From a virus: DNA of 22,212 nt. The stretch is taken from the IMG/VR virus record IMGVR_UViG_3300007640_000270, positions 1-22,212 of that record; one strand, given 5' to 3'. The position numbers were made by a program, and so were the translations under genes. The notes under the pieces are model-generated. The model had not been told where the DNA came from. It searched no databases and worked only from the letters and a program-made list of their open reading frames with translations. Positions 17,263-22,212 of the stretch are shown one piece after another. The first letter of the stretch is position 1. Each line of letters opens with the position of its first letter.

Positions 17263-18530
17263 TTTGATTCTGGATCGTAATTATCCCTGTATGAATATGA
17301 TACTGTAAACTGTTTTCCTTTATACTTTTTGTTTCTAAAATCGTCATATATTAGTCTTCCACCCAAACGACCTCTTATTGTTTTTGCAAAGAATGTTCCT
17401 GTTTTAATTTCTGGATCACCTCTTCTATCTGTTGTATATGTTATTGATGTAAGATTGCCTGGATGATTGCCCTGCAAAGAATATGGTGTTGGTACTGTTA
17501 TTTTATTACCGTCAATTTTTATAACATCACGCAAATTCTTGAAGTCTGGATGTTCCCATAAATGTTGTCCATGAATTCCATAAGTCTCTTTGTATGCCTT
17601 ACCAATATTATCTTCAACGATACTAACTTCATTTTCAGCTAAGTTATATTGTGTCACCTCAATATATGAATCTGCGACAACATCAGGTAAAGTAATCTCT
17701 ATTAACTGGCGACCAAAAGAGTCTCTTCCTTTATTAATACAATCAGCAAAATCAATATCAACCTTTTTAGAAGAAATTCTATGAACAAATCCATGAGACT
17801 GAATTCTAGGAGTTACATTAGATCGTTCCTCAACTGTTTCAACTTTTTTTGTAATAACCTTTGTGGTTCCTGCGGCAGTTGATATCTCTTTTACTTTGTT
17901 ATCTTCTGTAACCTTATAAGAACCTGTAGATACAGTCAGTGGTTCATCTGTAGTTCCTAGAGGTGTGATATTATTATTAACTTCTGTGGTTATCTCTGTG
18001 GTTTTAGAAGTTACGTCAATATTCTGTACCACTACAGATACAGTTTCCGTTTCTGGTGCAACTGCTGCCTGCAAAACGTTTGTTGCTTTCTCTGTTGCTG
18101 GATTTGTACTACCCGCTTCCTTCTCTACATTAGGAACCACATTACAGATATTGCCACCAGAGACAATTGCAGACAGACCATCATTAATAAGTGTGCCTAA
18201 ATCTTTTCCTGCGGCCGCAAGGTCTGCTTCAAACTCTTTTGTAATATTTGCAAGAGCAGATATATATGCGGGTGTGCCTGGTATGAGTTCAGACAATCCT
18301 TTGATTTCTGCCTGTAGATTTAGTTTTGGTAATTGTGGAATCTCAATGGACTGCAATTTTGCAGTTAAAGTATTAAGTTCTGTCTGTGCAGATGCAAATG
18401 CTGCTGCAGCAGTTGATGCTGCTTCATCAATCTTTGCTTCAATGTCTGCTGCAGCCTCGTCCAACTTCTTGAACAAATCGTTCATCTCTGGACTTGCACC
18501 ACATAGATTTGAGTTTGCAAAATCTACCAT
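17259..18530 (-). CDS. Probable virion structural protein of unknown function (423 residues)
   Basis: The protein falls into three visible parts. Residues 1-125 are helical and Ala-rich, starting MVDFANSNLCGASPEMNDLF, with heptad-like stretches such as KLDEAAADIEAKIDEAAS and a break at IEIPQLPKLNLQAEIKGL (62-79). Residues 140-235 are a low-complexity Thr/Val/Glu segment that looks like a stalk. Residues 240-420 look like beta domains, with DSFGRQLIEITLPDVVADSY, GIHGQHLWEHPDF and KGKQFTVSYSYRDNY. It has no catalytic motif, signal peptide or membrane segment. TAGGAG gives a good ribosome site 9 nt after the PAAR stop. The position between the spike tip and gp25, and the helix-stalk-beta layout, suggest a baseplate-hub or spike-associated part; this is inference. 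Codon use is more AT-rich than in gp5. Confidence 0.85.
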   Translation of the reverse strand: MVDFANSNLCGASPEMNDLFKKLDEAAADIEAKIDEAASTAAAAFASAQTELNTLTAKLQSIEIPQLPKLNLQAEIKGLSELIPGTPAYISALANITKEFEADLAAAGKDLGTLINDGLSAIVSGGNICNVVPNVEKEAGSTNPATEKATNVLQAAVAPETETVSVVVQNIDVTSKTTEITTEVNNNITPLGTTDEPLTVSTGSYKVTEDNKVKEISTAAGTTKVITKKVETVEERSNVTPRIQSHGFVHRISSKKVDIDFADCINKGRDSFGRQLIEITLPDVVADSYIEVTQYNLAENEVSIVEDNIGKAYKETYGIHGQHLWEHPDFKNLRDVIKIDGNKITVPTPYSLQGNHPGNLTSITYTTDRRGDPEIKTGTFFAKTIRGRLGGRLIYDDFRNKKYKGKQFTVSYSYRDNYDPESK

Positions 18531-18539
18531 CGTTTACTC

Positions 18540-18830
18540 CTATGGACCACAGAAAACGTCTGGACTTCCTGCCGCAACAGAAGTACATGCAGAGATGGCA
18601 TCACCAACTCTTCCAGCACCCTTACTGTTTACAAAGACTGTGGGTGAACCTGTTGCAATTGGTGCAGCATGAGGTGGACAAGGTGCGCCAGGTAGAAGAT
18701 GCACAGTGTTTACATCACCCTGTCTACTCCATGCAATACTATTTACGAATACATTTGAACTTCCTACTGCTCTGGTCATACCAGAACAGTGTGGTACATC
18801 TGCATCACCGATTCTTGTTGCTGCGGGCAC
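18540..18830 (-). CDS. PAAR-repeat spike-tip protein (gp5.4-like)
   Basis: This 96-residue protein is built from three similar units ending GSSNVFVN (23-30), GSPTVFVN (61-68) and GSPDVFCG (88-95), together with an initial PAATRIGDADVPHC. That is the PAAR pattern. The residues H14, H44, H54 and C82 are well placed to bind a metal ion at the tip, as in known PAAR proteins. T4 gp5.4 and type VI PAAR proteins cap the end of the gp5/VgrG needle and sharpen it for membrane piercing; here gp5 lies two genes upstream, which supports that role. The start is GTG at 18830, chosen because GGAG lies about 8 nt upstream and the PAAR pattern begins at once. The first 26 nt overlap the end of the preceding gene. 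Confidence 0.9.
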   Translation of the reverse strand: MPAATRIGDADVPHCSGMTRAVGSSNVFVNSIAWSRQGDVNTVHLLPGAPCPPHAAPIATGSPTVFVNSKGAGRVGDAISACTSVAAGSPDVFCGP

Positions 18831-19017
18831 GTTCTTTCTCCATTAATCCTTGTAGTCTTGAATTCCATTCGGAGATTTCTTCATGTTCTTCCTCAGTATG
18901 CGGTTCTGCCGCAATGTCTGGAAGAAACTTAATGACATGTTCAAAGTCATCTGGAATACTTTCCCAACTATCGTATGTTACTAACTCTCCATTTACTATA
19001 AACTGAAACTCTGCCAT
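18805..19017 (-). CDS. Small acidic protein between gp5 and the PAAR protein
   Basis: This is a 70-residue protein, MAEFQFIVNGELVTYDSWES followed by IPDDFEHVIKFLPDIAAEPH, an acidic run (TEEEHEEISEW) and a basic C-terminus (KERARSNKNR). I chose the ATG at 19017, 7 nt after the gp5 stop, rather than an earlier in-frame start that would lie inside gp5, because the protein sequence from here is compact and the upstream part reads like antisense junk. It may form a small alpha/beta fold with a charged tail. No family is recognised. Its place between spike and tip suggests a spike chaperone or accessory part, which is inference. Confidence 0.82.
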   Translation of the reverse strand: MAEFQFIVNGELVTYDSWESIPDDFEHVIKFLPDIAAEPHTEEEHEEISEWNSRLQGLMEKERARSNKNR

Positions 19018-19024
19018 GTTACAC

Positions 19025-20515
19025 CTATGGGTTAAAGTCAATTCTTGCACCAACAATCGTGACGTTACCTGTAGATGTATGGTCCCAAGTTGTTCCTGTT
19101 GTTCCAGCCCATGATGTTCCAACGGTCTGAATAAGATTTGTCTCTGTATGCATCGTCATTGTCTGTGCGGACTTGAAGTTCAGTGTCGTACCAGACTTCA
19201 TGGACACAATACCAGAGATAGTTGACTGTGAAAGGTTACCACTTACGTCAAGCAGATAGTCTTTCGATGTTTTGATGTGAACACCTCGTTCACTTTCATT
19301 AGAGTCCATCTTCTTACCATCAACAGATAGTTTCCATTGACCGCCGACAACCTCAACACTAGACTTCTCTTTCGAAACAATCGTGTCACCACCGATACGT
19401 CCCTTCACATCGTCCTTGATGTTGTATGCATGGTTACCAACAATCTCTTCCTCACGGTTACCACCGATAGGCTCACCAGTTGTTGGGTCAGACTTTGCAC
19501 CAACCTTAATTCTTTCGTTGCCGTGTATCTTTCTATAGAAGTCACCTTCGACTTCCAGTATGTAATCACCCTTGATAAGTTGACGAACAGAACCCTCTAC
19601 AGTGATATTCTGTGAACCCTTAATGACAATGTTCTCACTACCGATAACAATCTCATAGTTGTCACCGATAATCTTGGTGACCATATCACCATTTGGATGT
19701 ATCTCTTCAAATGTTCCTGTACGGTGTTGCCGATACAGTCTCTCTGCGCCTGGACTGTCATCAATCTCCATGATATGTCCAGATTCAGTCTCCACAACAT
19801 GATTATATGGATAGGCACCAGAAATATAGGGATCAATGTTTGATGCAACACCCTTTGGATGTGGTTCTTCCCAAAATCCTCTTGTCTCTGCTTCTGCGGC
19901 GTCAGATACACTTGCAAGATTTGGTTTGGTTGCAGTGGGAATACCTGTTTTATCGTTAGGGTCTGTAGGTTCTGTTGCAGGAGCAGGATTACCACGCAAT
20001 CTGCGTGTTCTACGATCTATAAGAGCATTGTGAGACTCAGATAACTTACCTCTGGCCAGTCTATTGGTATCTGATTCACCTATGTCATGACCACTATTCC
20101 TCTCGCCTGGATATGGACCATACACAGGATTCATTCTGTAGTCGTCTTGTGCAGAAGAATCAGAACGAGGATCATTGAATCCCTCTGATGGATTTGCTTC
20201 TTCTTGTGGTCTGCCGGGGAGAGAACCAATAATCAGTGGTTGTTGAAATTCGTTATCACGAAAGAACCCAACAACCCATGCACCTTCAACTAACCATGAA
20301 GGTGTAGAACCCAATCCTTGCATGGATGGGTCTGTTACGGGGTGCATCACATGCGCCCAAGGTAAATCGGCCGTGGGGAGTGCAACAACATCCTCAGTAT
20401 GATAACCAAGGCATCGCACCCTCACACGGCCGACTTGTTGTGGATCATTTCGGTCTTCGACAACGCCGACAAACCAGTTAAATCCGTCGAGTCCCATGAA
20501 ATAGTTAGTCTGCAT
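19025..20515 (-). CDS. 5: Baseplate central spike / hub protein gp5, no lysozyme domain
   Basis: This 496-residue protein starts with an OB-fold like that of T4 gp5 and VgrG: GFNWFVGVVEDRNDPQQVGR (11-30), VRVRCLGYH, LPWAHVMHPV (51-60), GSTPSWLVEGAWVVGFF (69-85) and QQPLIIGSLPG (91-101). A hydrophilic linker follows (102-215). After HVVETESGHIMEIDDSPGAE (239-258) comes a run of short beta-strand repeats with regular Gly (about 275-400, for example IVIGSENIVIKGSQNITVEG), as expected for the triple beta-helix needle, then a Ser/Thr-rich end. No T4-type lysozyme domain is present. The protein would form the membrane-piercing spike at the baseplate centre, tipped by the PAAR protein. A perfect TATAAATA lies only 5 nt before the ATG. 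An ATG at codon 7 is an alternative start. Confidence 0.92.
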   Translation of the reverse strand: MQTNYFMGLDGFNWFVGVVEDRNDPQQVGRVRVRCLGYHTEDVVALPTADLPWAHVMHPVTDPSMQGLGSTPSWLVEGAWVVGFFRDNEFQQPLIIGSLPGRPQEEANPSEGFNDPRSDSSAQDDYRMNPVYGPYPGERNSGHDIGESDTNRLARGKLSESHNALIDRRTRRLRGNPAPATEPTDPNDKTGIPTATKPNLASVSDAAEAETRGFWEEPHPKGVASNIDPYISGAYPYNHVVETESGHIMEIDDSPGAERLYRQHRTGTFEEIHPNGDMVTKIIGDNYEIVIGSENIVIKGSQNITVEGSVRQLIKGDYILEVEGDFYRKIHGNERIKVGAKSDPTTGEPIGGNREEEIVGNHAYNIKDDVKGRIGGDTIVSKEKSSVEVVGGQWKLSVDGKKMDSNESERGVHIKTSKDYLLDVSGNLSQSTISGIVSMKSGTTLNFKSAQTMTMHTETNLIQTVGTSWAGTTGTTWDHTSTGNVTIVGARIDFNP

Positions 20516-20520
20516 GGGAC

Positions 20521-20528
20521 TATTTATA
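20521..20528 (-). promoter_or_regulatory. T4-type late promoter TATAAATA before gp5
   Basis: This is a perfect TATAAATA on the minus strand, followed by GTCCC and then the gp5 ATG. In T4 late promoters this element occupies about -13 to -6, so transcription would begin at or next to the A of the ATG. No Shine-Dalgarno site is visible for gp5. Confidence 0.75.
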
Positions 20529-20532
20529 AAGG

Positions 20533-20703
20533 TTAATGTAGGTCTGGATCGCGACCGAGACGTTTCTCTACGGTACTCCAGTTGTACTTAAGTACTTCAA
20601 GTTTCTTGTCTGGATTTTGCACCTGTAATTGCTGAAGAACCGAATCTGCTTCTTCTTTATCCAGATGCTCTGCCATCGTAGACACGATCTTGTACTTTTC
20701 CAA
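20533..20703 (-). CDS. Small conserved unknown with probable TTG start (56 residues)
   Basis: A short frame fills the gap between the oxygenase and gp5. With TTG at 20703 it reads MEKYKIVSTMAEHLDKEEAD, SVLQQLQVQNPDKKLEVLKY, NWSTVEKRLGRDPDLH. The TTG touches the oxygenase stop (TAGTTG) and has GGGAG about 9 nt upstream, so I prefer it. An ATG at 20676 (codon 10) is the alternative and would give 47 residues. The protein looks like a small alpha/beta fold, and the 'STV..LGRDPDLH' ending resembles small proteins I recall from marine T4-like phages. The function is unknown. The stop lies just before the gp5 late promoter, so this gene closes the upstream unit. Confidence 0.7.
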   Translation of the reverse strand: MEKYKIVSTMAEHLDKEEADSVLQQLQVQNPDKKLEVLKYNWSTVEKRLGRDPDLH

Positions 20704-21246
20704 CTATCTACTCCCAATTACCAGATGCGTTCTGTCTTCTCCACAGTTAAATACCGTATGCAGAGATGTTGTTTTTGTCTCATACACCACACCATCCGCT
20801 GGTATGTGATACGTTTTACTGTCTCTCAAACCACCTTCGGGTGCATTTGGAAAGAACATATACGCATGTGGATTCGTAATCAGAGCCATATGGTAACGAT
20901 TAGTTTTATCTTTATGTAACGAGTAAGTGGTATGCTTTCTTTTCATCATGAAGCGAGCACGCACACCATTCAAATCACTTATGATCTCTTCAAAGATAGT
21001 TCCCCTGTACAAAGGAACTATAGTATCATAGTTTGACTCTTCCTTACTAGTGTTTCTAAAAGACCCGCACCCACCGATCCACATATCTTCGGTAGAGTTA
21101 GGGTCATATTGCAGGCAACTCTGCTGACTTCCATCATCAGAGGTATGCCATACAATATCACTTTGAATTCTATCCCATTCCATAAGAACACGATCAATGT
21201 CGTACTTATGGATTGTGGGTGTCACATATGGGTCAAATTCATTCAT
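20704..21246 (-). CDS. 2-oxoglutarate/Fe(II) oxygenase, aspartyl/asparaginyl hydroxylase-like
   Basis: From the ATG at 21246 the protein has 180 residues. Its second half follows the Asp/Asn beta-hydroxylase pattern: YSLHKDKTNRYHMALITNP (108-126) gives the HxD iron site (H111, D113) with R117 and H119, then a beta segment, then SLHTVFNCGEDRTHLVI (161-177) gives the distal iron ligand H163 and the 2-oxoglutarate-binding R172. The enzyme would couple oxidation of 2-oxoglutarate to hydroxylation of a protein or small molecule; the substrate is unknown. The N-terminal 80 residues are not assignable. I preferred this start to one 19 codons upstream because the longer form overlaps the 84-residue gene by 47 nt and its extra residues look like out-of-frame translation. 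Related oxygenases are frequent in marine T4-like phages. Confidence 0.78.
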   Translation of the reverse strand: MNEFDPYVTPTIHKYDIDRVLMEWDRIQSDIVWHTSDDGSQQSCLQYDPNSTEDMWIGGCGSFRNTSKEESNYDTIVPLYRGTIFEEIISDLNGVRARFMMKRKHTTYSLHKDKTNRYHMALITNPHAYMFFPNAPEGGLRDSKTYHIPADGVVYETKTTSLHTVFNCGEDRTHLVIGSR

Positions 21247-21253
21247 GCAGGGG

Positions 21254-21261
21254 TATTTAGT
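21254..21261 (-). promoter_or_regulatory. Weak late-type element ACTAAATA before the oxygenase gene
   Basis: The minus strand reads ACTAAATA, two bases from TATAAATA, 7 nt before the ATG of the oxygenase gene. It contains the TAA stop of the 84-residue gene (21257-21259). The layout copies that of the confident late promoters, but the match is poor and it may be chance. Confidence 0.25.
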
Positions 21262-21511
21262 ATCCGATAATCTCTGATGGAAGAATAAAGTCCAGTGAAC
21301 CACCAGAACCCTCTACTTCGATATAAACCGAGTCAAGAGACTTACCCTTAATGGGTACATACTTCTTCAGCTTCTTGGAATAGGTAAGAAACACCCCATT
21401 TTCCAACTTCACATCATCATACGAGTCCTTATCCGAACCAATCGCACAGATTTTCGCGATTTTCGACTCGCCGTATTCACCCACATAGGTCACTACTTCA
21501 CCGATATTCAT
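21257..21511 (-). CDS. Small protein of unknown function, probably beta-rich (84 residues)
   Basis: The sequence MNIGEVVTYVGEYGESKIAK, ICAIGSDKDSYDDVKLENGV, FLTYSKKLKKYVPIKGKSLD and the tail DFILPSEIIGY alternates short beta strands with turns, which would suit a small SH3-like barrel. That is judged from pattern only. It has no catalytic motif and no membrane helix. The ATG overlaps the stop of the 63-residue gene (ATGA), and the gene ends 10 nt before the oxygenase ATG, so it belongs to the same run of small genes. No family is recognised. Confidence 0.8.
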   Translation of the reverse strand: MNIGEVVTYVGEYGESKIAKICAIGSDKDSYDDVKLENGVFLTYSKKLKKYVPIKGKSLDSVYIEVEGSGGSLDFILPSEIIGY

Positions 21512-21699
21512 GTCTTTGATCCTTTCTCTAGAATATCACCAATCGCACAGGATATACTTGAGGCTCCTGCAAACCTATTCTGTATTGTCGGGATAACACC
21601 GACACATTCTTCCATTGTTTTCACACCGTACATACGAGATGCACTCAAAGTTACCTCTACACCACTCAGATAGGTAATAATCATTAATATCTCAATCAT
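21508..21699 (-). CDS. Small two-cysteine protein with hydrophobic N-terminus (63 residues)
   Basis: I place the start at the ATG at 21699, because it forms an ATGA overlap with the preceding gene. A longer in-frame extension upstream would only read through that gene in the wrong frame. The protein begins MIEILMIITYLSGVEVTLSA, a hydrophobic stretch that could be a signal peptide or membrane anchor, and continues with TMEECVGVIPTIQNRFAGAS and SISCAIGDILEKGSKT. The two Cys (32 and 51) in an 'EEC...C' spacing recall small exported phage proteins in which they may form a disulfide. Function is unknown. Its stop overlaps the ATG of the 84-residue gene. Confidence 0.72.
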   Translation of the reverse strand: MIEILMIITYLSGVEVTLSASRMYGVKTMEECVGVIPTIQNRFAGASSISCAIGDILEKGSKT

Positions 21700-21854
21700 A
21701 CTGATATAATCCAATAGAATAATGCACCATACACAATCATACCCAAAGTAATGCATCCCAGAATTGCAGAGATCACTTTGAATGTTATCACAGGATGGCG
21801 TATCAGGTAATACACCGCAAACCCTGTAAGAAGTAATATCAATAATCCTACCAT
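21696..21854 (-). CDS. Very small membrane protein (52 residues, two helices)
   Basis: The frame from ATG 21854 reads MVGLLILLLTGFAVYYLIRH, PVITFKVISAILGCITLGMI, VYGALFYWIISV. Two hydrophobic segments (about 3-18 and 25-50) are separated by a short RHP loop, so a hairpin in the inner membrane is likely. The ATG lies inside the last codons of the preceding gene (7-nt overlap), and its TGA overlaps the next ATG (ATGA), which strongly supports it as a real coupled gene. There is GGAAGAG about 11 nt upstream. The longer reading frame over the same bases has an odd, Cys-rich composition and is not credible here. Function is unknown. Confidence 0.75.
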   Translation of the reverse strand: MVGLLILLLTGFAVYYLIRHPVITFKVISAILGCITLGMIVYGALFYWIISV

Positions 21855-22006
21855 AATTCCAATGCTCTTCCATTACCCACGATGATGAATAGACAGGTAA
21901 CAATATGTAGAAGAACCCACACAGTTCGTATCAGAGCAACCCTGTCTGCCTTACGGTTATCAGAGTATGCCTTTGCACCTATTGCTTTACACCAGTAGTT
22001 CCACAT
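21848..22006 (-). CDS. Very small conserved protein with one membrane helix (52 residues)
   Basis: From ATG 22006 the frame reads MWNYWCKAIGAKAYSDNRKA, DRVALIRTVWVLLHIVTCLF, IIVGNGRALELW. The N-terminal 27 residues are polar and basic, and residues 28-44 form one membrane helix, so a cytoplasmic N-terminus with a single span is likely. I recall very similar 'MWNYWCKAIG..AY' micro-proteins in marine T4-like phages, always without known function. It is the first gene after a sigma-70-like promoter, and its stop overlaps the start of the next micro-gene. Confidence 0.78.
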   Translation of the reverse strand: MWNYWCKAIGAKAYSDNRKADRVALIRTVWVLLHIVTCLFIIVGNGRALELW

Positions 22007-22015
22007 TATATAATC

Positions 22016-22044
22016 ACTCTACCATACTCTTTCGAGATTGTCAA
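22016..22044 (-). promoter_or_regulatory. Sigma-70-like promoter (TTGACA - 17 nt - TAGAGT)
   Basis: On the minus strand a perfect -35 hexamer TTGACA (22039-22044) is followed after exactly 17 nt by TAGAGT (22016-22021), four of six matches to TATAAT. The ATG of the first micro-gene lies about 10 nt further on. It sits in the only real intergenic gap of the right part. The host polymerase or a phage early/middle programme could read it; it clearly differs from the TATAAATA elements to the left. Confidence 0.6.
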
Positions 22045-22052
22045 TACAAAAT

Positions 22053-22211
22053 TTAACTAAAGGCGATTAAACTTAACAATAGACTGTTCAAAGAAAATCC
22101 AATTGCATTCGAAACAATGTACAGAATATCCTTTGCACAGATCGCCCGAACCAAAAACAGAAACAAACCCAGCCAAACCAACAGAATAAAGTTCAGTGGG
22201 GGTAAGTTTGC
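22053..22211 (-). CDS. 3' end of a further gene, reading frame uncertain
   Basis: Two minus-strand frames stay open from the right edge. The one ending TAA at 22053 reads like a small membrane protein (ANLPPLNFILLVWLGLFLFL, VRAICAKDILYIVSNAIGFS, LNSLLLSLIAFS), similar in style to the two micro-genes after it. The other, ending TAG at 22057, gives a soluble Cys/Trp-containing end (GSGDLCKGYSVHCFECNWIF, FEQSIVKFNRL). T-rich DNA easily gives hydrophobic residues in a wrong frame, so I prefer the first only slightly. The start is outside the window. Confidence 0.35.
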   Translation of the reverse strand, partial: ANLPPLNFILLVWLGLFLFLVRAICAKDILYIVSNAIGFSLNSLLLSLIAFS

Positions 22212-22212
22212 A

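Noticed and set aside
18805-19122. Longer form of the 70-residue acidic gene starting at 19122
   Set aside because: The extra 35 residues lie inside gp5 in another frame and look like random translation; the ATG at 19017 directly follows the gp5 stop.
20704-21303. Oxygenase start at 21303
   Set aside because: It would overlap the 84-residue gene by 47 nt and add residues of odd composition; the ATG at 21246 fits the gap.
21508-21903. 131-codon frame as a single gene
   Set aside because: Its first 68 codons read the 52-residue membrane gene out of frame and are rich in Cys, Tyr and His; the ATGA overlap supports the short start at 21699.
22094-22212. Plus-strand open frame running off the right edge (ATG near 22117)
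   Set aside because: No ribosome site, strongly basic Asn/Lys/Arg composition typical of an antisense shadow, and opposite to all other genes.

Overview
The window is part of the structural (virion) gene block of a T4-like marine contractile-tailed phage. All supported genes lie on the minus strand, so the transcript order runs from the right edge to the left edge. The protein set fits the marine T4-like group best known from cyanobacterial viruses: T4-type wedge proteins gp25, gp6 and gp8, a very long gp7-like protein, a giant DUF4815-type protein, a gp5 hub protein without a lysozyme domain, a PAAR tip protein and tail-fibre modules of the 'YHDGSNS' type. The sequence is AT-rich by eye and genes are packed with 0-10 nt gaps or 1-26 nt overlaps. 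The host cannot be fixed from this window; a marine cyanobacterium or another marine bacterium is the reasonable guess. I saw no tRNA, CRISPR array, insertion sequence or integrase.

Right part (about 20530-22212): a run of very small genes behind a good sigma-70-like promoter. They encode two 52-residue proteins with membrane segments, a 63-residue two-cysteine protein, an 84-residue unknown, a 2-oxoglutarate/Fe(II) oxygenase of the aspartyl/asparaginyl hydroxylase type, and a 56-residue unknown with a probable TTG start. The end of one more gene runs off the right edge.

Spike block (about 16750-20530): starting at a T4-type late promoter (TATAAATA) come gp5, a 70-residue acidic protein, the PAAR tip protein, a 423-residue unknown structural protein and two short conserved unknowns.

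Wedge block (about 11039-16756): a second TATAAATA drives gp25, gp6 and the gp7-like protein, joined by 1-nt TAATG overlaps.

Fibre and wedge-periphery block (1-11035): a third TATAAATA precedes a short fibre-like gene. A CATAAATA element then precedes gp8, the 2176-residue DUF4815-type protein, a coiled-coil protein, a repeat-rich tail fibre and a partial structural gene that leaves the left edge. Together these genes would build the baseplate wedges, the central membrane-piercing spike and the parts that hold or form the fibres.

I did not find a wholly new system. The points most worth a second look are the promoter architecture (late elements that contain the upstream stop codon, and one only 5 nt from the gp5 ATG), a C-terminal peptide shared by two fibre proteins, a 'GE.ITG.TSGATG' module scattered through three baseplate proteins, the oxygenase beside the spike operon, and the nested micro-genes. 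There is no gene-free stretch over 300 bases.
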